64,000 nucleotides of DNA from Paenibacillus_E sp040812395 (GTDB lineage: Bacteria > Bacillota > Bacilli > Paenibacillales > NBRC-103111): the NCBI RefSeq assembly GCF_040812395.1, contig NZ_JBFNXH010000003.1, forward strand, positions 434,001-498,000, read 5' to 3'. Each line of letters starts with the position of its first letter. Within the stretch, counting starts at the first letter, position 1. The notes under the pieces were generated by a model. The model was not told where the DNA came from. It did not search any database and saw only the letters and a list, made by a program, of their open reading frames with translations. The translations under genes were made by a program, and so were the position numbers. Shown here piece by piece: positions 32,164-41,729 of this stretch.

Positions 32164-33476
32164 TCTGCGGATGTAGGTCTTAATATGATGCCGGAATCTT
32201 GAAGCATCCATTCAATGAAACAACCATAACCACTGGTAGGATCGTTGACGAAGACGTGGGTAACCGCTCCGATCATTTTTCCATTCTGAATAATGGGACT
32301 GCCGCTCATTCCCTGCACGATGCCGCCTGTTTTTTCCAGCAGTCTAGGATCGGTAATTTTAATGACCATCCCTTTCGTTGCGGGAAAATCTTGTTTGGAG
32401 ACATGAACAACTTGAATGTCAAATTTCTCAACCTTCTGACCTTCTACTACGGTATAGATTTGAGCCGAACCTTCCTTGACTTCTTCTGCAAAGGCAACAG
32501 GGATAGCGTTCTTATCCAAGCTATGGTCTGGTGCTGTATACATTTTTCCGAATATGCCGAAGCTCGTATTTTTCTCAATATTCCCGATCACTTTACTGTC
32601 TTTATACAATGTTGCTCGTTTCTCGCCAGGCTCGCCGTTATGGCTTTTTGAGATCGAAGTCACGTTAGAATAGACAATATCGCCTTCGCCAACAATAATG
32701 GGGGTCTGCGTGTCCATATCCGTTATGACGTGACCGAGAGCGCCGTAAACGCCCTGATCAGGGGCATAGAACGTTAATGTGCCAACACCGGCAGCGGAAT
32801 CGCGGATGTACAAGCCTAAACGATACGACTTGTCCACAACATCATAAGCAGGTTGAAGCTTTACTTGAATTTCCTCATTATTACGAAGAATGCTCAGGTC
32901 GAGCGGTGTCTTGCTCTCACCAGATTTGGCAACCAGCTCAGCTACTTTGCTGACATCTTTAGAATCTTTGCCGTTGATCTTGGTTATGAGGTCACCGACT
33001 TGAATTTTTGCTTCTTCCCCTGGGGAAACCTTTTGGTCTTGTGCAACAGTTACGAGATGATGACCTACAACCAAAATACCGGCAGACTTGATTTTGACGC
33101 CGATAGTCTGACCGCCTGGGATGACTTTTAAATCAGGTACGACATTGACCTTGACTGTTTTCAGCGGAATAGCGCCAAAAAGCTTAAGCTTCATTTCCGT
33201 TTGCCCGGAACGGTCGGATTGCAAAGAGAGGGGTTCGTTCAAATTAACTTGAAATGAGTGCTCAGCACTGCCATTAACTTTCACGATATCCGGATCTTTA
33301 ACCGTTATCTGGGCATTGACCGGCATCGTCAACTGGAGCTGCTTTCCTTGGCCGCTGAATAAGCGAAGTTCCTGAGGAAAAGAGGCAAAGCTTTGGAAAG
33401 GTGCGGACAAACTAACCATACAAACGAAGAAGACGAGCAGAAGACCAATCAATCTTTTTCTTTTGCTGGATTGCAC
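32148..33476 (-). CDS. spoIVB: SpoIVB serine peptidase
   Basis: Forespore-secreted S55 peptidase that cleaves SpoIVFA and so triggers pro-sigma-K activation in the mother cell. The product (about 442 residues) has an N-terminal membrane/signal segment (LIGLLLVFFVCMVSLSAPF), a PDZ domain (ISPGEEAKIQVGDLITKINGK-like region, residues ~160-220) and the S55 domain with catalytic His in GALGHVITD and Ser in GMSGSPIIQNG. The start is uncertain: GTG at 33476 is best spaced from AAGGAG; GTG at 33485 and an upstream ATG at 33527 are alternatives. Confidence 0.93.
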   Translation of the reverse strand: MQSSKRKRLIGLLLVFFVCMVSLSAPFQSFASFPQELRLFSGQGKQLQLTMPVNAQITVKDPDIVKVNGSAEHSFQVNLNEPLSLQSDRSGQTEMKLKLFGAIPLKTVKVNVVPDLKVIPGGQTIGVKIKSAGILVVGHHLVTVAQDQKVSPGEEAKIQVGDLITKINGKDSKDVSKVAELVAKSGESKTPLDLSILRNNEEIQVKLQPAYDVVDKSYRLGLYIRDSAAGVGTLTFYAPDQGVYGALGHVITDMDTQTPIIVGEGDIVYSNVTSISKSHNGEPGEKRATLYKDSKVIGNIEKNTSFGIFGKMYTAPDHSLDKNAIPVAFAEEVKEGSAQIYTVVEGQKVEKFDIQVVHVSKQDFPATKGMVIKITDPRLLEKTGGIVQGMSGSPIIQNGKMIGAVTHVFVNDPTSGYGCFIEWMLQDSGIILRPTSAESKAS

Positions 33477-33593
33477 TATTTTCACGCTCCTTCTAACTTC
33501 CTGAGCCCTGACGAACAGCCTCGTCAAATGCGTACCTATAAGTTAACCCCACTCCCCCCGTTTTATAACTGAAAATGATGACTATCTATACTT

Positions 33594-35321
33594 TCATACC
33601 CTTATTTTCTTATTATGTGCCATGGCAAGCATTTCCCCTGCATGATGCAGCGTCGTTTCAGTTACTTCTACGCCGCCAAGCATGCGAGCCAATTCTTGCA
33701 CTTGCCCCGATTCATGAAGATCCTGAACCCTTGTAAACGTGCGTTCCTGATCTACCTCTTTATGTATGTAGAAGTGAACGTCTGCGAAGCTGGCTACTTG
33801 CGGTAAATGCGTAATGGAGAACACTTGGCAGCTGCCGGAAAGTGCTGACATTTTCTCGGCAATCGCTTGTGCCGCGCGGCCGCTTACCCCCGTATCCACC
33901 TCATCGAAAACGAGTACAGGAATTTGGTCAACACGCGCAAAAATCGTCTTCATTGCTAACATGATGCGGGAGAGCTCTCCGCCGGATGCAATTTTGCTTA
34001 ACCCGCGAAGTGGTTCGCCAGGATTCGGAGCCATCAGAAACTCTACCTGATCGATACCTTGCCTGGAGAAACGCACACGATTGCCATCGACTTCAATGCC
34101 CCGCTCATCCAAAATATGTTCAACTTGAACCCGGAACTGAGTGCGTTCCATTTGGAGATCACGCAGTTCGATTTCAATTTGGGCAGCAAGCTGCTGAGCA
34201 ATCCCTTTGCGGATATTCGATAAATCCAAAGCCGCGATACCGAGCTGCTTCTCTTCCTTGGCGAGCTGATCTTCCAGTTTGCGGATATGATCGTCTTTAT
34301 TCTCGATGGTGTCAACTTCTTTCGTGATTTTGTCCAAATAGATAAGCATTTCTTGAATATTCTCACCATATTTTCGTCGCAGTGAATTGATTGTGTCGAG
34401 CCGTTGTTCAATGAAATCCAGTCGAGCCGGATTAAATTCGATCTCCTCGCGATAATCGCGAAGCTGATAAGCCGCATCCTCAAGCTGATAATAAGCGGAT
34501 TGAGCTTGTTCCAGCAATGGCCCCAGCTTGCTAGGATCAAGTTGAACGATGTCCTGTAAGCGTGCAACAGCCTTGCCTGTCGCGTCCAAGCCGCGATTCG
34601 TCGCATAGAGGAAATCATAAGCTTCCGATGAGCTTTGATACAGCTTCTCTGCATTTGCGAGTTTCCTTTTCTCTTCGAGAAGAGACTCGTCCTCGCCGAT
34701 TTTCAGCTTCGCCGCGGATAGCTCGTCAATCTGAAAGCGGTATAAATCTAGCATTTGGAGCGACTGCTTGCTCGTTTCCTGCAGCTCTTTCAAATCCTTT
34801 TGCAATTTCATATATTCATCATAGGAAGCTTGATAGATTTTCTTGGCTGAACGAATTTCAGCTTCTGCAAAAAGGTCCAATGAGTGAATATGTTCCTCGA
34901 CATCGAGCAGAGATTGATGCTCGTGTTGACCATGGATATTAACGAGCCACTCGCCAGTCTCTCGCAGCATCGTTAAATTAACAAGCTGACCGTTTATACG
35001 GCTGGAGCTTTTCCCGGAGGCAGTAATTTCTCTGCGAATTAACAGATGCTCACTGGCATCGGCCTGAATACCGAGATTTGTAAGCGTAGCCCAAACGGGA
35101 TGGGCAGGCGGCAATTCGAACATGGCTTCTATCTCCGCTTTATCCGCTCCGTAACGCACAAGATCCGATGAGCCTCTTCCCCCTACGATAAGCGTAAGCG
35201 CATCGATGATAATGGATTTACCTGCACCCGTTTCCCCTGTCAACACATGAAAACCGCTTTTAAAGCGTATATGTACATGTTCAATAACGGCCAAATTTCG
35301 AATCGAAAGTTCTGTGAGCAT
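33594..35321 (-). CDS. recN: DNA repair protein RecN
   Basis: SMC-like ATPase recruited early to double-strand breaks. The 575-residue protein has the Walker A motif GETGAGKSIIIDALTLIVGG near the N-terminus, long coiled-coil arms in the middle (about residues 160-380), and the C-terminal signature and Walker B segment FDEVDTGVSGRAAQAIAEKM. Length is usual for the family. It lies between argR and spoIVB, the conserved Bacilli order, 15 nt after argR. Confidence 0.96.
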   Translation of the reverse strand: MLTELSIRNLAVIEHVHIRFKSGFHVLTGETGAGKSIIIDALTLIVGGRGSSDLVRYGADKAEIEAMFELPPAHPVWATLTNLGIQADASEHLLIRREITASGKSSSRINGQLVNLTMLRETGEWLVNIHGQHEHQSLLDVEEHIHSLDLFAEAEIRSAKKIYQASYDEYMKLQKDLKELQETSKQSLQMLDLYRFQIDELSAAKLKIGEDESLLEEKRKLANAEKLYQSSSEAYDFLYATNRGLDATGKAVARLQDIVQLDPSKLGPLLEQAQSAYYQLEDAAYQLRDYREEIEFNPARLDFIEQRLDTINSLRRKYGENIQEMLIYLDKITKEVDTIENKDDHIRKLEDQLAKEEKQLGIAALDLSNIRKGIAQQLAAQIEIELRDLQMERTQFRVQVEHILDERGIEVDGNRVRFSRQGIDQVEFLMAPNPGEPLRGLSKIASGGELSRIMLAMKTIFARVDQIPVLVFDEVDTGVSGRAAQAIAEKMSALSGSCQVFSITHLPQVASFADVHFYIHKEVDQERTFTRVQDLHESGQVQELARMLGGVEVTETTLHHAGEMLAMAHNKKIRV

Positions 35322-35336
35322 GAATGCCTCCCTAGT

Positions 35337-35786
35337 TTAGGATAATAATGACATCACTTGATTAACAAACGTTTGACTATTTTCCTTGCCGCGGCAAATG
35401 ACTAAAATCGTATCATCGCCACAGATTGTTCCCATGACCTCTTGCCAATCCAAGTTATCGATTAACGCACATATCGTGTTCGCCGTTCCCGGCAAGCATT
35501 TCATCACAACCAGATTATCTGTAAAATCGATACTGACAAAATGGTCGCTTAACGCCCTGCGCAGCCGCTGCATTGGATTAAAACGTTGATCCGCCGGCAT
35601 TGAATATTTGTATCGGCCGTCATCCAAGGGCACTTTAATAAGATGAAGTTCTTTGATATCTCGCGATACTGTCGCTTGTGTAACGTGAAAGCTCGCGGCC
35701 CGAAGGGATTCTACTAGTTCATCCTGCGTTTCAATTTCGTGATTCGTTATGATTTCTCTGATTTTCACATGCCGTTGACCCTTCAT
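35337..35786 (-). CDS. argR: Arginine repressor ArgR/AhrC
   Basis: Hexameric arginine-sensing regulator of arginine synthesis and catabolism. The 149-residue protein has the winged-helix domain (ATVSRDIKELHLIKVPLDDG) and the C-terminal hexamerisation and arginine-binding domain with GTICGDDTILVICR. It is two bases downstream of a small membrane protein gene and just upstream of recN. Confidence 0.95.
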   Translation of the reverse strand: MKGQRHVKIREIITNHEIETQDELVESLRAASFHVTQATVSRDIKELHLIKVPLDDGRYKYSMPADQRFNPMQRLRRALSDHFVSIDFTDNLVVMKCLPGTANTICALIDNLDWQEVMGTICGDDTILVICRGKENSQTFVNQVMSLLS

Positions 35787-35788
35787 GC

Positions 35789-36244
35789 TTACACCTCTAT
35801 ATGAAATGTGATTTTTTTGATTTTGTTTTGCCCCATATCGACATAGAGCACTCCTGCTGCCTCCGGATATATCAGACTATAGGGGAGCAGCATGTCACGT
35901 ACAGAACTTCCAGTCATTTCGAGGGGTTTTCGTTCCTTAGCTACTTTGACAAGAAATAATTTCTTTTCCTTCTGAGCAAAATAATCGATAAAGAGCCGGC
36001 TTTCAAGCTGCTCACGATCATCTACAGTAATCGTAATGGGGATCTTGGTTTTACCGCCAATTACATCGAATCCCGCACCCTCCAGCAACTCCACAACATC
36101 ATCCTGAGGGATTTCCTCTGACATAGAAGGGATCCGAAACCCTCGCTTGATCGGTGGTTGAAGCCATCGCTGAAAGCGCCAAATGAAATAACACACAACC
36201 CCAATCAGAATTAGCAAAATGACTATGACATCGCCCTTCTCCAT
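35789..36244 (-). CDS. Membrane-anchored protein of unknown function
   Basis: About 151 residues with an N-terminal helix (VIVILLILIGVVCYFIWRF) and a cytoplasmic alpha/beta domain containing DVVELLEGAGFDVIGGKTKI and ITVDDREQLESRLFIDYFAQ. It is conserved in composition with small proteins found between tlyA and argR in Paenibacillus-type operons, but I know no function. The ATG at 36244 is 8 nt after GAGG; GTG/ATG starts at 36253/36250 are possible. Confidence 0.6.
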   Translation of the reverse strand: MEKGDVIVILLILIGVVCYFIWRFQRWLQPPIKRGFRIPSMSEEIPQDDVVELLEGAGFDVIGGKTKIPITITVDDREQLESRLFIDYFAQKEKKLFLVKVAKERKPLEMTGSSVRDMLLPYSLIYPEAAGVLYVDMGQNKIKKITFHIEV

Positions 36245-36307
36245 GTCCATCACCTCGCCATAGTATTCGCGGATTTACTCGGAAAACCCTTTATTTTCTA
36301 GCAAAAA

Positions 36308-36350
36308 ACCCATCTCTGGGCCGCTGGGGTTCGCGAACGCTAAGATGAGT
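36308..36350 (-). terminator. Intrinsic terminator directly after tlyA
   Basis: On the minus strand ACTCATCT pairs with AGATGGGT (one G-U pair), with a small inner GCG/CGC stem, followed by TTTTTTGC. It begins at the base after the tlyA stop codon and separates tlyA from the argR-recN unit. Confidence 0.7.
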
Positions 36351-37178
36351 TTATTTGCCGTGCAATTTCTGCGCTTCTTTCACCGTAGTAGAAATAAGCA
36401 GCTTCAAAGAACCCTCGTGACTGGAATTTTCCTCATTTCCACAGGTCCAATAGGCAAGAAATTCAATATTCCCTTCGCCTCCAGTGATTGGTGAGTACGT
36501 AAGTCCCTTTAAAGCAAAGCCCAGTTCTTCAGCAAATGTAAGTACTGCAGTAAGTACTTCTTCGTGTACGCCAGGATCGCGCACAACACCAGATTTACCG
36601 ACTTTCTCCCGCCCTGCTTCAAATTGCGGCTTAATAAGAGCAACTACGCTGCCCCGATCCTTCAAGATTTCCTTGAGCGGTGGCAAAATAATACGAAGTG
36701 AAATAAAAGACACATCAATCGATGCAAAAGTAGGAGAAGGACCGATCAAATCCTCCGCTTTGGTAAAGCGGAAATTCGTGCGCTCCATGACATTGACTCG
36801 CTCATGGTTACGAATCGACCAATCGAGCTGGTTATAGCCAACGTCGATGGCATAAACATAGGAAGCGCCGTTTTGCAAGGCGCAGTCTGTAAAACCACCT
36901 GTTGAAGCACCGATATCTAGCATGACTGCGCCTTCCACGTTAATCTCAAACTGTTTAAGCGCCTTTTCCAGCTTAAGGCCTCCACGGCTAACGTAGGGGT
37001 GGAGAGCACCTTTCACCTTAAGAACGGCGCTCCGGCTAATTTTCATGCCTGCCTTATCGACAGGCTCCTCATCTGCAAAAACAAGGCCTGCCATAATGGC
37101 GGCCTTTGCTTTTTCCCTGCTTTCATAATACCCCTGCTCCAGGAGCAATATATCGATACGTTCTTTATCCGATGACAT
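36351..37178 (-). CDS. tlyA: TlyA family rRNA (cytidine-2'-O)-methyltransferase
   Basis: Predicted SAM-dependent rRNA ribose methyltransferase (YqxC/TlyA family). The 275-residue protein has an N-terminal S4 RNA-binding domain (ESREKAKAAIMAGLVFADEE), then an FtsJ-like domain with the SAM motif LDIGASTGGFTDCALQNGA and the catalytic KPQFEAGREKVGKSGVVRDP. Some TlyA proteins are reported as haemolysins; the methyltransferase role is better supported. It lies between dxs and argR, as in Bacillus. Confidence 0.92.
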   Translation of the reverse strand: MSSDKERIDILLLEQGYYESREKAKAAIMAGLVFADEEPVDKAGMKISRSAVLKVKGALHPYVSRGGLKLEKALKQFEINVEGAVMLDIGASTGGFTDCALQNGASYVYAIDVGYNQLDWSIRNHERVNVMERTNFRFTKAEDLIGPSPTFASIDVSFISLRIILPPLKEILKDRGSVVALIKPQFEAGREKVGKSGVVRDPGVHEEVLTAVLTFAEELGFALKGLTYSPITGGEGNIEFLAYWTCGNEENSSHEGSLKLLISTTVKEAQKLHGK

Positions 37179-37201
37179 GTGAATGGGTTAACTCCTATTC
37201 T

Positions 37202-39088
37202 TTAAGCCCGTTGGCGTTTGAGAGGCATAAGCTTCTTTACTTCGGCAATGAGATTCTGGACGGTGAGTCCGACTTCCTCGCGCTGCTGCGCGACAGATCC
37301 ATGCTCAACGAAATAATCAGGAATGCCAAGAACTTTGATTGGCAAGCCCACGACGTTTTTCGCTGCATAAAACTCCATAACCGCGCTGCCAAAGCCTCCT
37401 TGGATGGAACCTTCTTCCATCGTAATGATGGGTGTCGAATCCTTGGCTAGCTGCAGCAGGTAGGACTCATCCAATGGTTTAATAAACCGGGCATTTACTA
37501 CACGTAAGTTGATGCCTTCTTTGGCAAGCTGCTCAGAGGCTTCCTCTGCAAGCTGTACCATCGGACCAACGGCAAGTACAGCAGCATAATCGCCCTCGCG
37601 AACCGTTTCCCAGGTTCCAATCGCAATTGCTTGAGGCGCTTGCTCGATGCTCGCACCCGTACCATTAATTCGCGGATATCGATAGGCAATCGGTCCGTCC
37701 TTATATTCAAGCGCCGTCTGCATCATATCGCGCAACTCACGCTCATCTTTTGGCATCATCAGCACCATATTCGGCAGCGTGCGTAAAAACGAGATGTCAT
37801 AAACACCTTGATGCGTCTCGCCATCTGGACCGACAAAGCCAGCGCGATCAATGGCAAAGGTAACATTCAGCTTCGGACGGCAAATGTCATGAACAACCTG
37901 ATCATAGGCTCTTTGCAAGAATGTCGAATACACAGCAAAAACAGGCTTCAATCCTTCGCTGGCAAGTCCTGCGCATAATGTAGCGGCATGTTGTTCCGCT
38001 ATTCCCACATCAATCATCCGATTGGGAAATTGCTTCGCGAACTTCAATAGACCGGAACCGCCAGGCATCGCTGGCGTCACAGCGACGATTCTAGCGTCCT
38101 TCTCTCCTAGCTCGATCAACGTGTTGCCAAATACCTCTGTATACATCGGTGGCCCAACGGATTTCAATACTTGACCGGATTCAATCTTATAGGGCCCTAG
38201 GCCGTGCCAAGTATGGGAATCCTTCTCTGCCGGCGTGTAACCTTTGCCTTTCATAGTTACGACGTGAACGAGTACAGGCCCGTTCACTTTTTCAGCTTGC
38301 TTGAGCGTATCTATTAACAACGGCAAGTTATGACCGTCGACTGGACCAATATAAGTAAACCCAAGTTCTTCAAACCAAACGCCGTTCAGTACAAAATATT
38401 TAAGACTGTCCTTCAGCTTCTCCGCTGTTTTGGCCAGCGTTCCGCCGATGGCAGGAATTTTCTTAAGTAAGATTTCAACTTCTTCTTTCGCCTTCAGATA
38501 ATGGCGATCCGAACGAATTTTGCTCAAATAATTATGAATAGCCCCGACGTTGGGCGCAATCGACATTTCATTGTCATTCAAAATGACCATAATATTTTTC
38601 TTTTCATGACCGATATGATTCATGGCTTCAAGTGCCATACCGCCTGTAATCGAGCCGTCTCCGATAATTGCTACGACCTTGTTATGTTCGCCCTTCAAAT
38701 CACGCGCCAAAGCCATACCCATCGCTGCTGACAGCGAAGTAGAGCTATGACCGGCTTCCCAGACATCATGTTCACTTTCGGAGCGCTTAACAAAACCGCA
38801 TAACCCTTTGTATTTCCGCAAGGTGTCGAATTTATCTTTGCGTCCTGTCAATATTTTGTGAACGTAAGCTTGGTGTCCTACGTCAAAAATCAATTTATCA
38901 TACGGGCTGTGGAACAGGGTATGCAAAGCGAGTGTAAGCTCAACCACTCCTAAGTTAGGCGCAAGGTGTCCGCCTGTGACAGATAGCTTTTCAATCAGAA
39001 ATTGACGGATTTCACCGGCCAATGTCTCAAGCTCTGGCAAGGATAAACGCTTCAAGTCCTCAGGCTGATTGATTTGTTCGAGCAGCAC
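37202..39088 (-). CDS. dxs: 1-deoxy-D-xylulose-5-phosphate synthase
   Basis: Thiamine-diphosphate enzyme joining pyruvate and glyceraldehyde 3-phosphate, the entry to the MEP isoprenoid pathway. The 628-residue protein has the TPP motif IGDGSITGGMALEAMNHIGH, the transketolase central domain with DRAGFVGPDGETHQGVYDIS and the C-terminal domain. The start is GTG with GAGGAAA upstream. It follows ispA, the next polyprenyl step that appears in this cluster. Confidence 0.96.
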   Translation of the reverse strand: MLLEQINQPEDLKRLSLPELETLAGEIRQFLIEKLSVTGGHLAPNLGVVELTLALHTLFHSPYDKLIFDVGHQAYVHKILTGRKDKFDTLRKYKGLCGFVKRSESEHDVWEAGHSSTSLSAAMGMALARDLKGEHNKVVAIIGDGSITGGMALEAMNHIGHEKKNIMVILNDNEMSIAPNVGAIHNYLSKIRSDRHYLKAKEEVEILLKKIPAIGGTLAKTAEKLKDSLKYFVLNGVWFEELGFTYIGPVDGHNLPLLIDTLKQAEKVNGPVLVHVVTMKGKGYTPAEKDSHTWHGLGPYKIESGQVLKSVGPPMYTEVFGNTLIELGEKDARIVAVTPAMPGGSGLLKFAKQFPNRMIDVGIAEQHAATLCAGLASEGLKPVFAVYSTFLQRAYDQVVHDICRPKLNVTFAIDRAGFVGPDGETHQGVYDISFLRTLPNMVLMMPKDERELRDMMQTALEYKDGPIAYRYPRINGTGASIEQAPQAIAIGTWETVREGDYAAVLAVGPMVQLAEEASEQLAKEGINLRVVNARFIKPLDESYLLQLAKDSTPIITMEEGSIQGGFGSAVMEFYAAKNVVGLPIKVLGIPDYFVEHGSVAQQREEVGLTVQNLIAEVKKLMPLKRQRA

Positions 39089-39205
39089 GCTTGTTTCCTC
39101 ACTTTCAATGTGAAAATGCTAAGATGACAACATTATACCATAAATCAGGGCAGCACATGTAAACTGTCAGAACCCCGCAAAACCTTTGCACGTTTAAAAA
39201 ATGTG

Positions 39206-40111
39206 CTAATGATCCCTTTGCATCAAGTAATCCGCTAATTGAAGCAATCGCTCAGGGTTAGCTATATTCGCTTGCAGCAGCGCAGTTTTAGCCAGATTCG
39301 TCAGTTCCTTGACCTTCATCTCCGATGCTTCCAGGCCAATGAAATACGGATAGGTTACCTTCTGTTGCTGAATGTCGCTCTTCACAGGCTTGCCAAGCTT
39401 CTTCTCATCTCCGATGAGATCCAGAATATCATCTTGAATTTGAAAGGCGAGTCCAATTGAATGGCCGAATTGGGTGAAAGCCACCAACTGCTCTTCCGAA
39501 GCTCCTGCAAGGTGACCGCCGGCACGTAAGGAGAACACAATCAAATCGCTTGTTTTATGCGTATGGATGTACTCCAGTTCTTCAAGCTTTGTGATGCCTT
39601 GCTCCCCAAGCATATCAGCGGCTTGTCCGCCCACCATGCCTCGTGCACCAGCAAAGACAGACAGTTCTTCCGTAATCGCCAGCACGCGTTCAGCAGGAAC
39701 GCCAAAGCTTTTATGCGCTTGTGAAATGCTGTAGAAAGCTTGAGTGAGAAGTGCGTCTCCAGCCAAGATGGCCATCGCTTCTCCATATACCTTGTGATTC
39801 GTGAGCTTGCCTCTGCGGTAATCGTCGTTATCCATTGCCGGCAGGTCGTCATGAATCAACGAATAGGTGTGAACCATTTCGATTGCACAGGCGACAGGAA
39901 GCGCCGCTTCTATGGAACCGCCTAGCGCTTCGGCTGCTGCGAGAACAAGAATGGGGCGCAAACGCTTCCCGCCTGCCATGAGCGAATAGTTCATGGACTC
40001 TCGAAGCGAGAGGGGAACCTTCCAACCCGAAGGAAGCGATTGAGCTAATTCCGATTCGATTCTATCTACGTTTAATGCTATGTATTCGCCAATCGCGCTC
40101 GTTTTATTCAA
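39206..40111 (-). CDS. ispA: Farnesyl/geranyl diphosphate synthase
   Basis: Polyprenyl synthetase condensing isopentenyl diphosphate with allylic diphosphates to make farnesyl diphosphate. The 301-residue protein has both aspartate-rich motifs (HDDLPAMDNDDYRRG, first; QIQDDILDLIGDE, second). A TTG at 40111 is used: it is one base past the xseB stop and 6 nt after AAGGGGA, and gives a protein of the usual length. An in-frame upstream start would add 26 residues encoded inside xseB and is rejected. Confidence 0.94.
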   Translation of the reverse strand: MNKTSAIGEYIALNVDRIESELAQSLPSGWKVPLSLRESMNYSLMAGGKRLRPILVLAAAEALGGSIEAALPVACAIEMVHTYSLIHDDLPAMDNDDYRRGKLTNHKVYGEAMAILAGDALLTQAFYSISQAHKSFGVPAERVLAITEELSVFAGARGMVGGQAADMLGEQGITKLEELEYIHTHKTSDLIVFSLRAGGHLAGASEEQLVAFTQFGHSIGLAFQIQDDILDLIGDEKKLGKPVKSDIQQQKVTYPYFIGLEASEMKVKELTNLAKTALLQANIANPERLLQLADYLMQRDH

Positions 40112-40112
40112 G

Positions 40113-40364
40113 CTAATTCCCCTTATCTTCCAAAGCTGGCTGGAAAGGTTTCCGAGTAACCCCTGCTTCTCCCTCCACCAGCATCTCAATTTTCTTCTCC
40201 ACCTGCTCGAGCTTCACGCCGCACAAATGCGATAGCCGAACCCCTTCTTGATAGAGCTCAATGGCTTTCTCCAAGGGCACATCGCTGCTTTCTAGTTGAG
40301 CTACGATACGTTCCAACTGCTCCATTGCCTGTTCAAAGCTAACTTCCGTTTCATGACTTGACAT
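40113..40364 (-). CDS. xseB: Exodeoxyribonuclease VII small subunit
   Basis: An 83-residue helical subunit of the single-strand-specific exonuclease VII. The family pattern SFEQAMEQLERIVAQLESSD then PLEKAIELYQEGVRLSHLCG is complete. It overlaps the end of xseA by 14 nt, so the two subunits are translated together. Confidence 0.95.
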   Translation of the reverse strand: MSSHETEVSFEQAMEQLERIVAQLESSDVPLEKAIELYQEGVRLSHLCGVKLEQVEKKIEMLVEGEAGVTRKPFQPALEDKGN

Positions 40365-41721
40365 CTTTGTTCTCCTCCATCCCCGTGACTTGACAATCCA
40401 ACCTTCCGTCCTTCAGCCGGATCCTGACCCTATCCCCGACCGCAACCTGACGCGTGGAACGAATAAGCGTCTGTTCCTCATCGTCATACGCCAAGCTGTA
40501 GCCGCGCTGCATAACCTTCAGCGGGCTAAGCGCGTCCAGATGACGGACGCTGGACTGCCACTCCTGCTTCTTCTCGCGCAGGAGTGATTGCATGGCCGTG
40601 AGCATTTGCCGCCGCGAGGTTTCCAAGCGTCGCTTCGCAAACACGGCCTGCTCGGTAGGATTGAAGCTGGATAGCTTGCGCTCCAGCTTCATGTGCCGTT
40701 CGGCTAGCCGCGACAAGCGCTGCCGCATGCGGTAACCGAGCTGCTCCGCCAGCCGGTCGAGGCGCTCCGCAGGTTGCATCAGCAGCTGCCTGCGAGGGTT
40801 CGTCAGGAACGGCGAGCGCTTCGCGCGATCCAGCCGTTCCTGTTTGCGCCGCAGCTGCTGAAGCAGCCCGCCACGCACCCTCTGCGCTTGCTGCGAAAGC
40901 TGCTGCTTCAGCTCGAGGTGGTGCGGCACTGCAAGCTCGGCCGCCGCCGTAGGCGTCGGCGCTCTCAGATCGGCGACGAAGTCGGCGATCGTGAAGTCCG
41001 TTTCGTGGCCAACGGCCGAAATGACGGGAATCACGGAGCCGGCGATGCTTCGCGCGACCGCTTCCTCGTTGAACGCCCACAACTCCTCGAGTGAGCCGCC
41101 GCCGCGGCCAACGATAAGCACGTCGGCTTCACCGAGCCGATTCATCGCTTCGATCGCTTTGACGATCGAAGGCGCCGCCTGCGCACCTTGTACAAGCACA
41201 GGGTACAGGAGAATCGGAACCTGCGGGAAGCGTCGCTGAAGCGTGATGATGATATCACGTACAGCGGCCCCCGTTGGAGAAGTGATGACGCCGATCGCGC
41301 GCGGAAACCGTGGAATCGGTTTTTTGCGCTCTGCCGCAAACAGTCCTTCTCCTTCGAGCTTCCTTTTCAGCTGCTCGAAAGCGAGAAACAGACTGCCGAC
41401 CCCATCCGGCTGCATCGTCGTCACATAAAACTGATAAGCTCCGTCTCTTTCATAGACGGAAATATTGCCGCGGGCAATCACTCTCGTGCCCTCTTTTGGA
41501 ATAAAGCCTAGCCGCTGATTATGCGAGGCAAACATAATGCTTTTCAGTCTGCCGTCCGCATCCTTCAGCGTAAAATACATATGACCGCTGGAATGATGGG
41601 TAAAGTTAGATATTTCACCGCGAACCCAAACATCTTGAAGGCGATTGTCGCCTTCAAGCATCATCTTGATATATCGGTTCAAATCCTTGACGGATAAAAT
41701 CTTCGTCTCATTCTTAGCCAT
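40351..41721 (-). CDS. xseA: Exodeoxyribonuclease VII large subunit
   Basis: Catalytic subunit of exonuclease VII. The 456-residue protein has an N-terminal OB-fold (VWVRGEISNFTHHSSGHMYF), the catalytic core with GVITSPTGAAVRDIIITLQR and VGRGGGSLEELWAFNEEAVA, and a long coiled-coil region at about residues 270-390 whose codons are very GC-rich compared with the neighbours. The ATG at 41721 lies 8 bases past the folD stop and has no strong Shine-Dalgarno, suggesting coupled translation. Confidence 0.95.
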   Translation of the reverse strand: MAKNETKILSVKDLNRYIKMMLEGDNRLQDVWVRGEISNFTHHSSGHMYFTLKDADGRLKSIMFASHNQRLGFIPKEGTRVIARGNISVYERDGAYQFYVTTMQPDGVGSLFLAFEQLKRKLEGEGLFAAERKKPIPRFPRAIGVITSPTGAAVRDIIITLQRRFPQVPILLYPVLVQGAQAAPSIVKAIEAMNRLGEADVLIVGRGGGSLEELWAFNEEAVARSIAGSVIPVISAVGHETDFTIADFVADLRAPTPTAAAELAVPHHLELKQQLSQQAQRVRGGLLQQLRRKQERLDRAKRSPFLTNPRRQLLMQPAERLDRLAEQLGYRMRQRLSRLAERHMKLERKLSSFNPTEQAVFAKRRLETSRRQMLTAMQSLLREKKQEWQSSVRHLDALSPLKVMQRGYSLAYDDEEQTLIRSTRQVAVGDRVRIRLKDGRLDCQVTGMEENKDVKS

Positions 41722-41729
41722 AAGACGCG

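Noticed and set aside
40526..41080. Alanine-rich minus-strand frame inside xseA
   Set aside because: It is an alternative frame of the GC-rich coiled-coil part of xseA; Ala/Arg-rich composition is a frame artefact.
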